Shown: one piece after another, positions 28,881-37,862 of the stretch
How the letters are laid out: every line of letters begins with the position of its first letter
Position numbering within the stretch: the stretch's first letter is position 1
Assembly (NCBI RefSeq): GCF_011764545.1
Contig: NZ_AP022870.1
Location: 5,998,001-6,062,000, forward strand
Direction of reading: 5' to 3'
Source of the DNA: Phytohabitans flavus
GTDB lineage: Bacteria; Actinomycetota; Actinomycetes; Mycobacteriales; Micromonosporaceae
DNA length: 64,000 nucleotides
Made by a program: the position numbers and the translations under genes
The notes under the pieces: model-generated
What the model was told of the DNA's origin: nothing
The model's input: the letters and a program-made list of their open reading frames with translations, nothing else
Databases searched by the model: none

Positions 28881-29605
28881 CTAGGCCGACGTGTTGTCGG
28901 GACGGTCGGCTGTTCGAGCGCGCACCAGCCGTACGCCGGTCGCGAGTAGCCACACGAGCCAGGCGGCGTAGCCGGGCAACCCCACGAACAGGAACGCCGA
29001 GCCGTCCGCGATCGCGAGGTTGGCCGCCCCGGCGGCGAGCAGCAGGCCTCCCCGGCCACTGCGAGCAGACGCTGCCACCGCGGTGTCAGCCCGCTCGCAT
29101 GCGTCGCCAGCGCAGCGCCGATGAAGGTGGTGCCGAGCGCCGGCAGTGCCAGCGCGAACGCTGCCGCATGCAGCTGCCAGGCGAGCTCGAACGCCGGGCT
29201 CGGCTCGGCGAGCTCGCCGGCGGACAGCACGACTCCGTCCCACAGAACTGCGTAGAGCGCGAAGATCGCCGAGAGTGTCGCGCCCGCGGCGACCGCGAGG
29301 CGCGACCAGTCCGCGCCCGCACCCCCGCGGCGCCCGACGAGCCCGTGGAGACCGGTCACGAACCCGAGCAACAGCGGCAGGTTCAGCGCCTCCAGGCCGA
29401 CCGCGATCGCGACCGCGAGCCGGTTCTCCGCGTGGAATGCGAGCACCTCCTTGATCGGGTCCCCGTAGGCGGGCGCTCCGGCCCCGACCACCACCGCGTT
29501 CTGGATCGCCACTGACGCTGTCAACGCGATTGCCGTCGCGCCTACGACCCGCTCTCGGAGCGCTCGGGTCGGGGCGGTACCCGTCGTTGCCGCTACCGCA
29601 CTCAT
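28881..29605 (-). CDS. Integral membrane protein (unknown), frameshifted
   Basis: About 241 residues with seven or so hydrophobic segments (ATAIALTASVAIQNAVVVGAG, LPLLLGFVTGLHGLVG, SAIFALYAVLWDGVVLSAG, FALALPALGTTFIGAAL, GSAFLFVGLPGYAAWLVWLL). The two frames join if one G is restored at 29050-29053. ATG at 29605 follows GGGAGAGG. I recognise no specific family. It is divergent from the TetR gene, sharing the operator region, so it is the probable target of that regulator. Confidence 0.7.
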
Positions 29606-29645
29606 TCGAGGCCTCTCCCGCTTCCTAAGCTGGTCCATGCCAGGC

Positions 29646-29692
29646 TCGTACACTGTACGTCGTACACCGTACTATCGACGTACGCTGTACGA
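29646..29692. promoter_or_regulatory. TetR operator: three copies of a 12-bp half site
   Basis: TCGTACACTGTA (29646-29657) and TCGTACACCGTA (29660-29671) are direct repeats; TACGCTGTACGA (29681-29692) is the inverted copy, with one mismatch to the second. They lie between the divergent membrane-protein and TetR genes, a typical autoregulatory arrangement. Confidence 0.7.
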
Positions 29693-29726
29693 TTGTCAAG
29701 CCGTACGAGCGAGGAGGCCCGTGTCC

Positions 29727-30395
29727 GTGAGGGAACGACGCCAGGTCGCGTCAGACGCGGGACTGAGCAAGCAACGGGTGGTCGTCGAGGCGATCCGGCT
29801 CGCCGACCGCGAAGGGGTCGACGGGCTGAGCATGCGCCAGCTGGCCGGCGCGCTCGGCGCGGGCGCAATGTCGCTCTACCACTACGTGGCGAACAAGGAA
29901 GAGCTGCTGGACGCCATGATCGACGTCGTGTTCGAGGAGATCGAGCTCCCGCCCGAAGAGGCCGACTGGCAGTCGGCGATGCGACGGCGGTCGGCATCCG
30001 CCCGGCAGGTTCTCGCACGCCACCCGTGGGCGATCGGCCTGATGGAGTCGCGGACATCGCCGGGGCCCGCGCACCTCCGCCACCGCGAAGCGGTCACCGC
30101 CTGCCTGCGGAGGGCCGGCTTCTCGATCGTCATGGCGACGCATGCCAACTGGTTGCTCGACAGCTACGTCTACGGATTCGCCCTGCAGGCAGCCAGCCTG
30201 CCGTTCGACACCGCCGATGAGTTCGCGGACATGGCCGAGGACGTCTTCCTGCCCCAGCTTCCTCCTGACGAGTTCCCCTACCTCAACGAGTCCGCCGCGG
30301 CGCTCGTCGGTGCCGGCTACGACCCGGCAGAGGAGTTCATCTTCGGCCTCGACCTCATCCTGGCCGCCCTCGAGCCCCTGAGAGCCTCCGCATAG
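29727..30395 (+). CDS. TetR/AcrR family transcriptional regulator
   Basis: 222 residues. N-terminal helix-turn-helix LADREGVDGLSMRQLAGALGAGAMSLYHYVANKEELLDAM (in two blocks around residues 22-60), followed by an all-helical ligand domain of the tetracycline-repressor C-terminal type. GTG at 29727 is 9 nt after GGAGG; GTG at 29721 is the alternative. Probably represses itself and the divergent membrane-protein gene through the operator at 29646-29692. Confidence 0.9.
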   Translation: MRERRQVASDAGLSKQRVVVEAIRLADREGVDGLSMRQLAGALGAGAMSLYHYVANKEELLDAMIDVVFEEIELPPEEADWQSAMRRRSASARQVLARHPWAIGLMESRTSPGPAHLRHREAVTACLRRAGFSIVMATHANWLLDSYVYGFALQAASLPFDTADEFADMAEDVFLPQLPPDEFPYLNESAAALVGAGYDPAEEFIFGLDLILAALEPLRASA

Positions 30396-30435
30396 CAACG
30401 CTCACAGACATGATCAACAAGGCTAACCGCGAAGA

Positions 30436-30963
30436 TCAACAGCCAAGTGTCGCTGTGTCAGGCGGGGTGGCTGCGGCGCGGGCCGCGGCGACGAGTTCGT
30501 CGACCGTGGCCTCGTCCTTCGGGGTGCCGGGGTCGTAGCGGACCGTCCAGGTCAGGCCGTCGACGCCGCTCACCCGCCGCGCCACAACGCGGACGCCGCC
30601 GCCGTCGGGCAGCGGGTGGTGTTCGGTGTACGCGACCGAGCGGGTCACGCGGGCACGGATCTGGTCGGGCACATCGCCGGGGTCGAGCAGGAGCATCGAG
30701 AGGATGGGCTGGTCGGCGACCACCTTGTAATCGGAGCGCTCGTCGACCACAGACGCCGGGGTGACCACCAGGTCGCGGCCGGACCAGACGGCCTTGTGGA
30801 TCTCGTGCCAGCCGAGGCGGTGGAGGCCGGGCAGCCACAGGCCGCGGTTGGTTACCACCACCACGCCGTCAGCCGCTGGAGACCACGCCAGGATGCGCTC
30901 GTCCTGCTCCAGCGCCGGGCGCTGGTCGGCCGGCAGCTTCGGCTTGCGCCTGAACAGTGCCAC
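30436..30963 (-). CDS. Conserved actinobacterial protein downstream of dnaG
   Basis: 175 residues, starting ALFRRKPKLPADQRPALEQDERILAWSPA. A short basic start, then a PH-like beta-rich domain (VVVVTNRGLWLPGLHRLGWHEIHKAVW) as in bacterial PH-domain proteins. GTG at 30963 has GAGG 5 nt upstream. Follows dnaG by 88 nt on the same strand. Function unknown. Confidence 0.75.
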   Translation of the reverse strand: MALFRRKPKLPADQRPALEQDERILAWSPAADGVVVVTNRGLWLPGLHRLGWHEIHKAVWSGRDLVVTPASVVDERSDYKVVADQPILSMLLLDPGDVPDQIRARVTRSVAYTEHHPLPDGGGVRVVARRVSGVDGLTWTVRYDPGTPKDEATVDELVAAARAAATPPDTATLGC

Positions 30964-31051
30964 CTGCGCCTCTACCTTCGTCCGTGACTGCGGGGCTCGC
31001 CGCCGGGCCGCCGCTGGGCGGTCCGGGCCGTCGAAACTCTCTCCACGCGCC

Positions 31052-32902
31052 TCACAGGCCACCCACCGCCTGCTCGCGCAGCGCCCGCGCATGCTGCTCC
31101 AGCGAGAAGAGTTCCCCGGCGAGGGTGAGGTACTCGTCCTTGCTCGTCACCGGGTTGACCCGCTGCACCTTCGACTTCAGCTCGCGGATCCGCGAGGCCA
31201 CCGAGCCGAGCTGGAGGCGGGCCAGCGCGACCGAGACGTAGCGGGGGTCGGGATCGTAGTCGAGGCGAAGCGGCTCGACGGCGAGCTCGCCGACGAGGGC
31301 CTTCGCGGCCAAGTCGCCGGACGCGTCGCGTACCCCCTCGATCCAGACGGCCCCGGCCGCCGCTGAGGCCGCACCGCCTGCGGTGGCGATGGCCTCGCGG
31401 ACCGCCACGTGTACCGGGTGCCGGTAGACGTCGGCGCCCAGCGCGTCGAACATCGGCCCGGCCAGTGCCGGCATTTGCAGGGCCAGCTTGAGGCACTCGC
31501 GTTCCACCATCGCCTGTGGACTGTCCACAGCGGACTCGACGGGAGCGGGGCGGTCCGGCGCGGCCTCGGCGCGACCCGCGGCGGCCGCCACAGCGCGCTG
31601 TACCGGCTCGATCTCCATGCCGAGGTCGCCGGCGAGCTTCCGGACGTACTCCGGCCGCTTTTCCCGGTCTTTGATCTTCGCGACCAGCGGCGCGGCCCGG
31701 CGCATCGCGTCCACCCGGCCCTCGACGGTGTCCAGGTCGTGGCGGAAGAGCACCTGCCGCAGCGCGAAGTCGACGAGCGGCTCGCGGCGGGCGATCAGGT
31801 CGCGCACGGCGAGGTCGCCCTTTGCCAGCCGCAGGTCGCACGGGTCCATGCTGTCCGGGGAGACCGCGATGAAGGTGCGGCCGACAAACTTCTGATCCTC
31901 CTCGAACGCCCGCAGCGCCGCCTTCTGCCCGGCCGCGTCGCCGTCGAACGTGAAGATGATCTCGCCGGTGAAGCCGTCGGTGTCCATCAGCAGCCGCCGC
32001 AGCACGCCGATGTGGTCGCTGCCGAACGAGGTGCCGCAGGTCGCCACGGCGGTGGGCACGTCGGCGAGGTGGCAGGCCATCACATCGGTGTACCCCTCGA
32101 CGATCACCACGCGGCCCTGCTTGGCGATCTCCCGCTTGGCTAGGTCGACGCCGTAGAGCACGTGCGACTTCTTGTAGATGGGCGTCTCGGGGGTGTTGAG
32201 GTACTTCGGGCCGTCGTCCCCCTCCAAAAGCCGGCGTGCGCCGAAGCCGATCACGTCGCCGGTAAGATCCTTGATCGGCCACATCAGCCGGCCCCGGAAG
32301 CGGTCGATGAGCGAGCCTGAGCGCGCCTCGCGGGCCAGCCCGGCGGTGATCAGCTCCTGCGGCGTGAACCCCTTCTGCCGCAGGTGCTTGGTGAGGTGGT
32401 CCCAGGCGTCCGGGGCGAAGCCGCAGCCATACAGCTGGGCGGTGGCCCGGTCGAAGCCGCGCTCGGCGAGGAACTCGCGGGCCTTGTGCGCGGGTCCGGT
32501 GCCGAGCTGGTCGGCGTAGAACTCGGCGGCGGCCACGTGCGCGGCGACGAGGCGCTGTCGCTGCCCCTGCTGCTGCCGCACCGGCGCTGGCCCGGCCTCC
32601 ATGTAGCGCAGCTGGATGCCGGCCCGCCCGGCCAGCCGCTCGACCGCCTCGACGAACGAGAGGTGGTCGATGTCCATGAGGAACTTGATCGCGTCGCCGC
32701 CGGCCCCACACCCGTGACAGAAGTACACATTGCGACCGGGTGCGACGGTGAACGATGCGGTCTTCTCGTCATGAAAAGGGCACAGCCCTTTGAGGTTGCC
32801 GCCGCCCGCCGCCTTCAGCGTGACGTGCTCGGAGATGACGTCGGCTATCGCCGTCCGCTCACGGACCAGCGCGATGTCCTCGTCCCGGATGCGGCCAGCC
32901 AT
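31052..32902 (-). CDS. dnaG: DNA primase
   Basis: 616 residues with all DnaG parts. Zinc-binding domain: CPFHDEKTASFTVAPGRNVYFCHGCGAGGD near residues 41-70. RNA-polymerase core: YLNTPETPIYKKSHVLYG, the TOPRIM motif VIVEGYTDVMA, and FDGDAAGQKAALRAFE. C-terminal DnaB-interacting helical region from about 480. It makes RNA primers at the replication fork. Essential gene lying next to the surface-protein region. Confidence 0.97.
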   Translation of the reverse strand: MAGRIRDEDIALVRERTAIADVISEHVTLKAAGGGNLKGLCPFHDEKTASFTVAPGRNVYFCHGCGAGGDAIKFLMDIDHLSFVEAVERLAGRAGIQLRYMEAGPAPVRQQQGQRQRLVAAHVAAAEFYADQLGTGPAHKAREFLAERGFDRATAQLYGCGFAPDAWDHLTKHLRQKGFTPQELITAGLAREARSGSLIDRFRGRLMWPIKDLTGDVIGFGARRLLEGDDGPKYLNTPETPIYKKSHVLYGVDLAKREIAKQGRVVIVEGYTDVMACHLADVPTAVATCGTSFGSDHIGVLRRLLMDTDGFTGEIIFTFDGDAAGQKAALRAFEEDQKFVGRTFIAVSPDSMDPCDLRLAKGDLAVRDLIARREPLVDFALRQVLFRHDLDTVEGRVDAMRRAAPLVAKIKDREKRPEYVRKLAGDLGMEIEPVQRAVAAAAGRAEAAPDRPAPVESAVDSPQAMVERECLKLALQMPALAGPMFDALGADVYRHPVHVAVREAIATAGGAASAAAGAVWIEGVRDASGDLAAKALVGELAVEPLRLDYDPDPRYVSVALARLQLGSVASRIRELKSKVQRVNPVTSKDEYLTLAGELFSLEQHARALREQAVGGL

Positions 32903-32976
32903 GACCTACATCCTGCCTCACCCGTCACGGCCGCCGCCGCAGCCTCCGCTCGCCGGGTCGGACCGGGAGCCCTTGG

Positions 32977-34194
32977 TCAGGCGAGCGTGAGCGTCAAGGT
33001 GGCGAGGTACACACCCGGCTGGGTGGACGCCGGGATCGACAGCGCGAGGGCGGCACCGCACTCGAACACTCCGGTGCTGCTCGACGCCGCGGCCGAACAG
33101 AGGGTGCGGGCGCTGCCGAGATCGGCGCCCTCACCCGCGGCGACCTCGCCCGGGCCGCGTGCCCTGCCCGCCGTCGGGTCCCAGCTGAGGCTGGCGGCCG
33201 GGATCGAGGCCGTCCCCAGTTGGGTGGTGAAGTCCGGAAGCTGGCCGGTCAGGGCCCAACCCGCGCTGGAGCCGCGCAGGTCGGTCACCTCGGCCTGCGG
33301 CAGGTCGCCGCTGGCGGTACCGCCGACGGTGCCACCCGCCAACAGCACTGCCGTGCTCGCGAGCGCCAGGGTGAAGGGGCCTGGCGCGATCTCTGCGATG
33401 ATCTCCTGCTGGACCGAGCCACCCGGTGACTCGCCCGCGATCGTGTACGGCTGCGGGGCCGACGTGGAGCTCTGGAAGGCGCTCGAATCGGTCGGTACGA
33501 ACGTCGCGGTGATCGAGTAGGTCCCGATCGGGAGCGACGTCGTGGTCAGCGTGGCGGTAGCCTCCGCACCGGTGACCGGCGCGGAGCCGATGGTGACAGT
33601 CTCCCGCCGAAACTCCACCGTGCCCGTCGCCGCGTCTGGCTCGACGTCGGCGGTGAGGGTCACCTCGGTCCCCGGGTCGACCGGGCTGGCCGGGGTGATC
33701 GCGAGGCTCGTCGTGGTCGCCACCGCGGTCTCGTTCTTAAGCGCCCAGTTGCCGCCGGTGACGGTCACCGGGGTGATGAACCTGTCCGGGTGCCGCCCCA
33801 GGTTCAGGTGGTAGCACTCCAGCACTACCCACCACTCGCCGTCGGTGGGAGGGGTGCCGCCCAGCGCGTCGGCGAACGACCGGTTCGGCGCCGCCAGCAC
33901 GGGAGCGGTGTCGTAGCCGCCGGCGTCCAGCGACCGCGCGAGGTTCTGAAACGCGTCGCTGCCGGCAGGCCCGATCCTGAGCTGCGCGTTGACGCCGAAC
34001 CCTGACGGGCACGGTGCGGACGTCGTGCCGCTGGTGAACATCGGCCGGTCCGCCACGCTGCCGCCGCTCTGCGACAGCGTGATGGTGCCGAGCGGGGCGG
34101 CCTGGGCCGGCGACGCGACGGCCACGAGACCGCCGGCGGCCACGGTCACCGCTGCCAGCAGCGCGGCCGCACGGGCGGACCAACGCGCGCTCAT
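32977..34194 (-). CDS. WxL-domain secreted protein with Ig-like repeat (WxL-B)
   Basis: 405 residues. Signal peptide (AAALLAAVTVAAGGLVAVASPAQA). Residues about 33-155 are a domain shared with the products at 35885, 39752 and 50323 (LGTITLSQ, CPSGFGVNAQLRIGPAG, GGYDTAPVLAAPNRSFADALG, ECYHLNLGRHPDRFITPVTV). Then one bacterial Ig-like domain (SPVDPGTEVTLTADV). The C-terminal third is WxL-like: DLRGSSAGWALTGQL and final VYLATLTLTLA. WxL domains bind peptidoglycan non-covalently. ATG at 34194 follows GGGGAG. Confidence 0.82.
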   Translation of the reverse strand: MSARWSARAAALLAAVTVAAGGLVAVASPAQAAPLGTITLSQSGGSVADRPMFTSGTTSAPCPSGFGVNAQLRIGPAGSDAFQNLARSLDAGGYDTAPVLAAPNRSFADALGGTPPTDGEWWVVLECYHLNLGRHPDRFITPVTVTGGNWALKNETAVATTTSLAITPASPVDPGTEVTLTADVEPDAATGTVEFRRETVTIGSAPVTGAEATATLTTTSLPIGTYSITATFVPTDSSAFQSSTSAPQPYTIAGESPGGSVQQEIIAEIAPGPFTLALASTAVLLAGGTVGGTASGDLPQAEVTDLRGSSAGWALTGQLPDFTTQLGTASIPAASLSWDPTAGRARGPGEVAAGEGADLGSARTLCSAAASSSTGVFECGAALALSIPASTQPGVYLATLTLTLA

Positions 34195-34221
34195 GAATCA
34201 CTCCCCTTTTGAGGATGCAGC

Positions 34222-34249
34222 CGGCCGGGCTCCACTACCCGGCCGGCAA
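34222..34249 (-). terminator. Hairpin between WxL-interacting protein gene and WxL-B gene
   Basis: Perfect 10-bp arms (GCCGGCCGGG and complement) with an 8-nt loop, just before the WxL-B ribosome site. Terminator or attenuator. Confidence 0.5.
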
Positions 34250-34358
34250 CCAGACTTCCTACCGGCTGTGACCCCGCAGGCAGGCCAATCTCTCCGCCGG
34301 ACATGCTGGAGTTAAACATTCGGTACACGGCAGACGGCTGTGCTTTGACCGGCATGGA

Positions 34359-35773
34359 TCACCGGGCGTTCGCGCCGTTCCGTCGCCGGCCGAGGACCCG
34401 CAGGCCGGCACCGCCACCGACGAGTGCCGCGCCGACGGCTACGAATGCGCCGATGGCGAGGCCGGTACGGGGCAGATCGTCGCCACCGCCGCCATTCCCG
34501 TCGGTCGGGCTCGGCGACGGGCTGGGCGACTCGCTCGGTGAGACGGTCGGCGAGACCGTGGGGGTGGGCGAGACCGTGGGGCTGGTGGTCGCCGGTGCGA
34601 TCGACACCGCGATGTCCACGCCCGAAGTGGGTTCGAGGCCCGCGGGTGCGCCCATCGACGTGGCCGCCGGCGCCCCGAACAGGACGAGTGCCACCGCGAC
34701 CAGAAGCACGCCTCGGGCCGTCGACCCGGCCTCCACCGTCACCGCTTCGCCGCTGCCGTCGAAGTCGGGCAGTGCCGGCTGCCGGCGGGAACGCCACCGC
34801 CGGAAGAGCCAGAACAGGAGCAGCGCGACGATGAGCAGCAGCACCACGACGATGAGCCACGGTACCGCCCACATCGAGCGGGACTGGGTCAGCGAAAGCG
34901 TGGTGTTGTCGATCTGCGGGTTGACCGTGACCTGAGCCTTCAGCCAGCCAGCCGGGAAGACACCCTCGACCTTCCTGCTGATCCGGATCTCGGAGTCGGG
35001 CAGCAGCTCCGGAATGTCGATTACCTCGCTGTTGCCGAGCCGGATGCCGAACGGCCCTCGGACCTCGATCCGCGCCTTGCCGGAGAAGCGCACGTTGCCC
35101 GTGTTCGCGACCTGGTAGGTGACGGTCATGTCGCCGCCGCCGAACGGGATCAACGGGTTGTCGTACTGCGTGTCGATCTTAGTGATCTCCGCGGCCGGCA
35201 CAGAGGGCCCGTCCACGCGGAGGTAGACGCGGGCCGCGACGCGGCGCTCGACGTTCACCTGCTGGCCCTGCTCGTTCGTGGCGCTGCCGGTGGCCGAGGC
35301 GATCAGGCCCCGATGTGGTCGCCCGGCTCGGCGTTCGCGGGAATCTTCACCTTGAACGGGATGTCCACCCGCTTGCCCACCGGAACCGTGTAGTCCTTGC
35401 GGGGCAGCGTGATCCACGCGCCCACGTCCTTCGGCTGCTCACTCGCGGGCAGCAGCGCGAACCCACCGTCCGGGGCGTTGAACGCGTCCGTCGCGTACAC
35501 ACTCACCTTCAACGGCTCCGTGCCGAGGTTGCTCACCCCGACCCAGTCAGACACCTCCTCACCCGGCTTCAGCCCGTACTCGAACCGGCTGCGCACGGTT
35601 GGGCCCTTCGGGCTCGACGGGACGACGCTCCACTTGAAGTCGTCCCCGGGTGCCTTGACCGGGGCGGCGCCAGCGGGGGCAGAGGGAAACGCCGCGAAGA
35701 GCACGGCCAGCAGTGCGAGCAGAAGCCCGGCGCGCGTGGCGGGCCGGGGTCGGTCGGTTCGGTCGGGTTTCAT
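34359..35773 (-). CDS. WxL-interacting protein (DUF916-type) with LPxTG-like end, frameshifted
   Basis: About 471 residues after restoring one C at 35308-35311. Signal peptide (GLLLALLAVLFAAFPSAPAGA); DUF916 peptidoglycan-binding domain (WSVVPSSPKGPTVRSRFEYG, DWVGVSNLGTEPLKVSVYATDAF, VDIPFKVKIPANAEPGDHIGG); a second Ig-like half (PLIPFGGGDMTVTYQVANTGN); a membrane helix (VPWLIVVVLLLIVALLLFWLF); then a Ser/Pro/Thr-rich linker and a sorting signal LPRTG, hydrophobic stretch and RRR tail. It should partner the WxL proteins encoded on both sides. Confidence 0.85.
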
Positions 35774-35884
35774 GGCTCGGGCTCCTCGGTGCATCCGGAA
35801 ACAGGCATGCGGCGGAGGTGTCGCAGGCTATCGCCCACGACACCTCCGCCTATGTCAACCCGTGGCTGGGCTTGACCGCGAGGA

Positions 35885-37099
35885 TCAGGCCAGCGTCAGG
35901 GTCAGGGTGGCGGCGTACGCACCCGGGTTGGCGGTGTCCGGCACGGACAGCGTCAGACCACCAGCGCAGTCGAACACACCAGCGCTGCTCGCCGTAACGG
36001 CCGAGCAGAGGGTGCGAGCGTCGCCGAGGTCAGCGCCGGCACCCGCGTTGACCGCACCGGAGCCGCTGACCTTGGTCGCGCTCGGCGCCCAGGTCAGGTT
36101 GGCGTTCGGGATCGCGGTCGTCGCCGGGGTGGTGTTGAAGTCCTCCAGCTGGCCGGTGAGGTCCCAGCCCGCGTTGCTACCGCGCAGGTCGGTGACCGTG
36201 GCCTTCTGCAGGTTGCCGGTCGCGGTGCCACCGACGACGCCACCCTCGAGCAGGGCGGTGTCACCGGCAACCGTGAGGGAGAAGGCGCCGGGGATGACGT
36301 CCGCGACGATTTCCTGCTCCGCCGCCGGGCCCTCACCACTGAGCTCGACCGTGACGGTCTTCGCGGTGGAGGTGGAGGGCTTGAACAGCGCCGGGTTGCC
36401 CGGCGTGAACGCGGCCGTGATCGAGTGGGTCCCGACCGGCAGCGAGGTGGTGGTCAGCGTCGCGACACCGGCGTTGACCGGCGCGGTGCCGATCACGGTG
36501 CCGGCGGCGCCCCGCTTGAACTGCACGGTGCCCGCGGCGGTCGCCGGGGCCACCGTCGCGGTCAGGGTGACCTCCTCACCCGACTCGACCGTGGCCGGCG
36601 AAACGGCGAGGTCGGTGGTGGTGTCCTCGACAACCGGGCCGGTGTCGACGCGCCAGTTGGTGCCCTCGACGACGATCGGCAGCTGGAACTCATCGACGTG
36701 CCGGCCAGCGGTCAGGCTGAAGCACTCGATGATGATCAGGTACGAACCCGGCGTGACCGTCGTAACGCCCAGCGCCTGGGCCAGCGACCGGTTCGGCACG
36801 ATCGACACCGGAGCCTGGTCGTACCCGCCACCGCCCAGCGGGCGGCCCAGGTTCTGGTACGGACCACCGACCGGGCCAACCCGCAGACCAGCGTTCTCAC
36901 CGAACGTGGCCGGGCACGGGTTCGACGAGGTCGCCGACGTGAACATCGGGCTGGCGTCGTTCGAGCCGCTCGTCGGGGCGACCGTGATGCTGCCCAGCGA
37001 CGCCGCCTGCGCGGGCGACGCGACAGCCACCAGAACACCTGCCGACATCACGGCCGCACCAAGCAGCGCGCCCGCGCGAGCGAACATGCGCTTGCTCAT
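35885..37099 (-). CDS. WxL-domain secreted protein with Ig-like repeat (WxL-A)
   Basis: 404 residues, full-length paralogue of the product at 32977. Signal peptide ending ASPAQA; shared N-terminal domain (LGSITVAPTSGSNDASPMFTS, CPATFGENAGLRVGPVGGPYQN, GGYDQAPVSIVPNRSLAQALG, ECFSLTAGRHVDEFQLPIVV); one Ig-like domain (ATVESGEEVTLTATV); WxL-like C-terminal part with DLRGSNAGWDLTGQLEDF and final AYAATLTLTLA. Ribosome site GGAAG precedes ATG 37099. Followed by the WxL-interacting protein gene. Confidence 0.83.
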   Translation of the reverse strand: MSKRMFARAGALLGAAVMSAGVLVAVASPAQAASLGSITVAPTSGSNDASPMFTSATSSNPCPATFGENAGLRVGPVGGPYQNLGRPLGGGGYDQAPVSIVPNRSLAQALGVTTVTPGSYLIIIECFSLTAGRHVDEFQLPIVVEGTNWRVDTGPVVEDTTTDLAVSPATVESGEEVTLTATVAPATAAGTVQFKRGAAGTVIGTAPVNAGVATLTTTSLPVGTHSITAAFTPGNPALFKPSTSTAKTVTVELSGEGPAAEQEIVADVIPGAFSLTVAGDTALLEGGVVGGTATGNLQKATVTDLRGSNAGWDLTGQLEDFNTTPATTAIPNANLTWAPSATKVSGSGAVNAGAGADLGDARTLCSAVTASSAGVFDCAGGLTLSVPDTANPGAYAATLTLTLA

Positions 37100-37697
37100 G
37101 AATCACTTCCTCTCGCTGAGGATGATGCCCAGGCCGGACCCTTGGTGACCCGGCCGGCCCTCAGGCTCTACAGCAGCCATGACCCGGTAAACAGGCCAAT
37201 CTCTCCGCCGAACGTGCGTAAGACGAATTCTCGGTGCCTCTTCATCAGGTAAAAGGCGGAGAGCAAGACCCATTCGGGCGGCCGGGAATGGCCGAAAGCA
37301 GTAGTTTGCCCGACGATGCTTCATCGCCAGGTACATCGTGTAGGAAATTGGCGCTGGCGTCGAGGCACCAAAACTCGTCGGCACGAAGGTGTACGCGCGC
37401 AAGGCAAACTCCGGGTTTTCCAAGCAAAATCCCGGATTCCGGCGGGTAGCCGAACGCTTCTGTCCACACTCGACGGTCACCGCAATGGAGCTGGAGCGCG
37501 GCGCGCGCGGCTGCCCACCAGGCGCCGCCGACCGCTGGAAAGGACGACCGGCTCGGGAGGTGGTCGCCGGGGGCGGTGTCGTAGCCACAGGCGGCCCAGC
37601 GGACCCTCGCAAGGGTCGAGTACTCACCGCCCGGCCCGCGGATCCTCGGCGCCGTAGCTGGTCGAGCGGGGCCGCCGGATCAGGCGGGCCGCAGCCG

Positions 37698-37724
37698 CAC
37701 CGCCGGCCGTGCCGGCCGGCGGTG
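37698..37724. terminator. Strong GC hairpin followed by TTT on plus strand
   Basis: Perfect 11-bp arms (CACCGCCGGCC and complement) with a 5-nt loop, next to copy 2 of the 67-bp repeat, 140 nt downstream of pstB on the minus strand. Confidence 0.5.
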
Positions 37725-37728
37725 TTTG

Positions 37729-37795
37729 GGTTGTGAACCGCGCAGGGTGAGGCCGCGGGAGCAACGGTCCGGACCACGACGGACGTCGCGGTAGC
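37729..37795 (-). repeat. 67-bp dispersed repeat, copy 2
   Basis: Inverted copy of 28579-28645, 61 of 67 bases identical, ends sharp. Lies 68 nt downstream of pstB in the same orientation relative to the preceding gene as copy 1. Confidence 0.75.
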
Positions 37796-37862
37796 TCAAA
37801 TCACCATCCTGAATGGACCTGTCGTCACCATTGTGGACAGACCAAAAATGAACGGTGACGAC

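Larger units (their letters stand above)
37100..37862. other. Long intergenic region between pstB and WxL-A
   Basis: 763 bp with no convincing gene; ORFs here are Arg/Pro-rich shadows without ribosome sites. It contains a leader motif shared with WxL-B (about 37190-37220), an AT-richer stretch with an imperfect hairpin (37407-37440), a strong hairpin (37698-37724), copy 2 of the dispersed repeat and one PHO-like unit (37843-37853, GTTCATTTTTG on the minus strand). Confidence 0.6.

Noticed and set aside
37103-37777. 224-codon minus-strand ORF in the pstB/WxL-A gap
   Set aside because: Starts inside the dispersed repeat, runs through a strong hairpin and has no recognisable domain or ribosome site.
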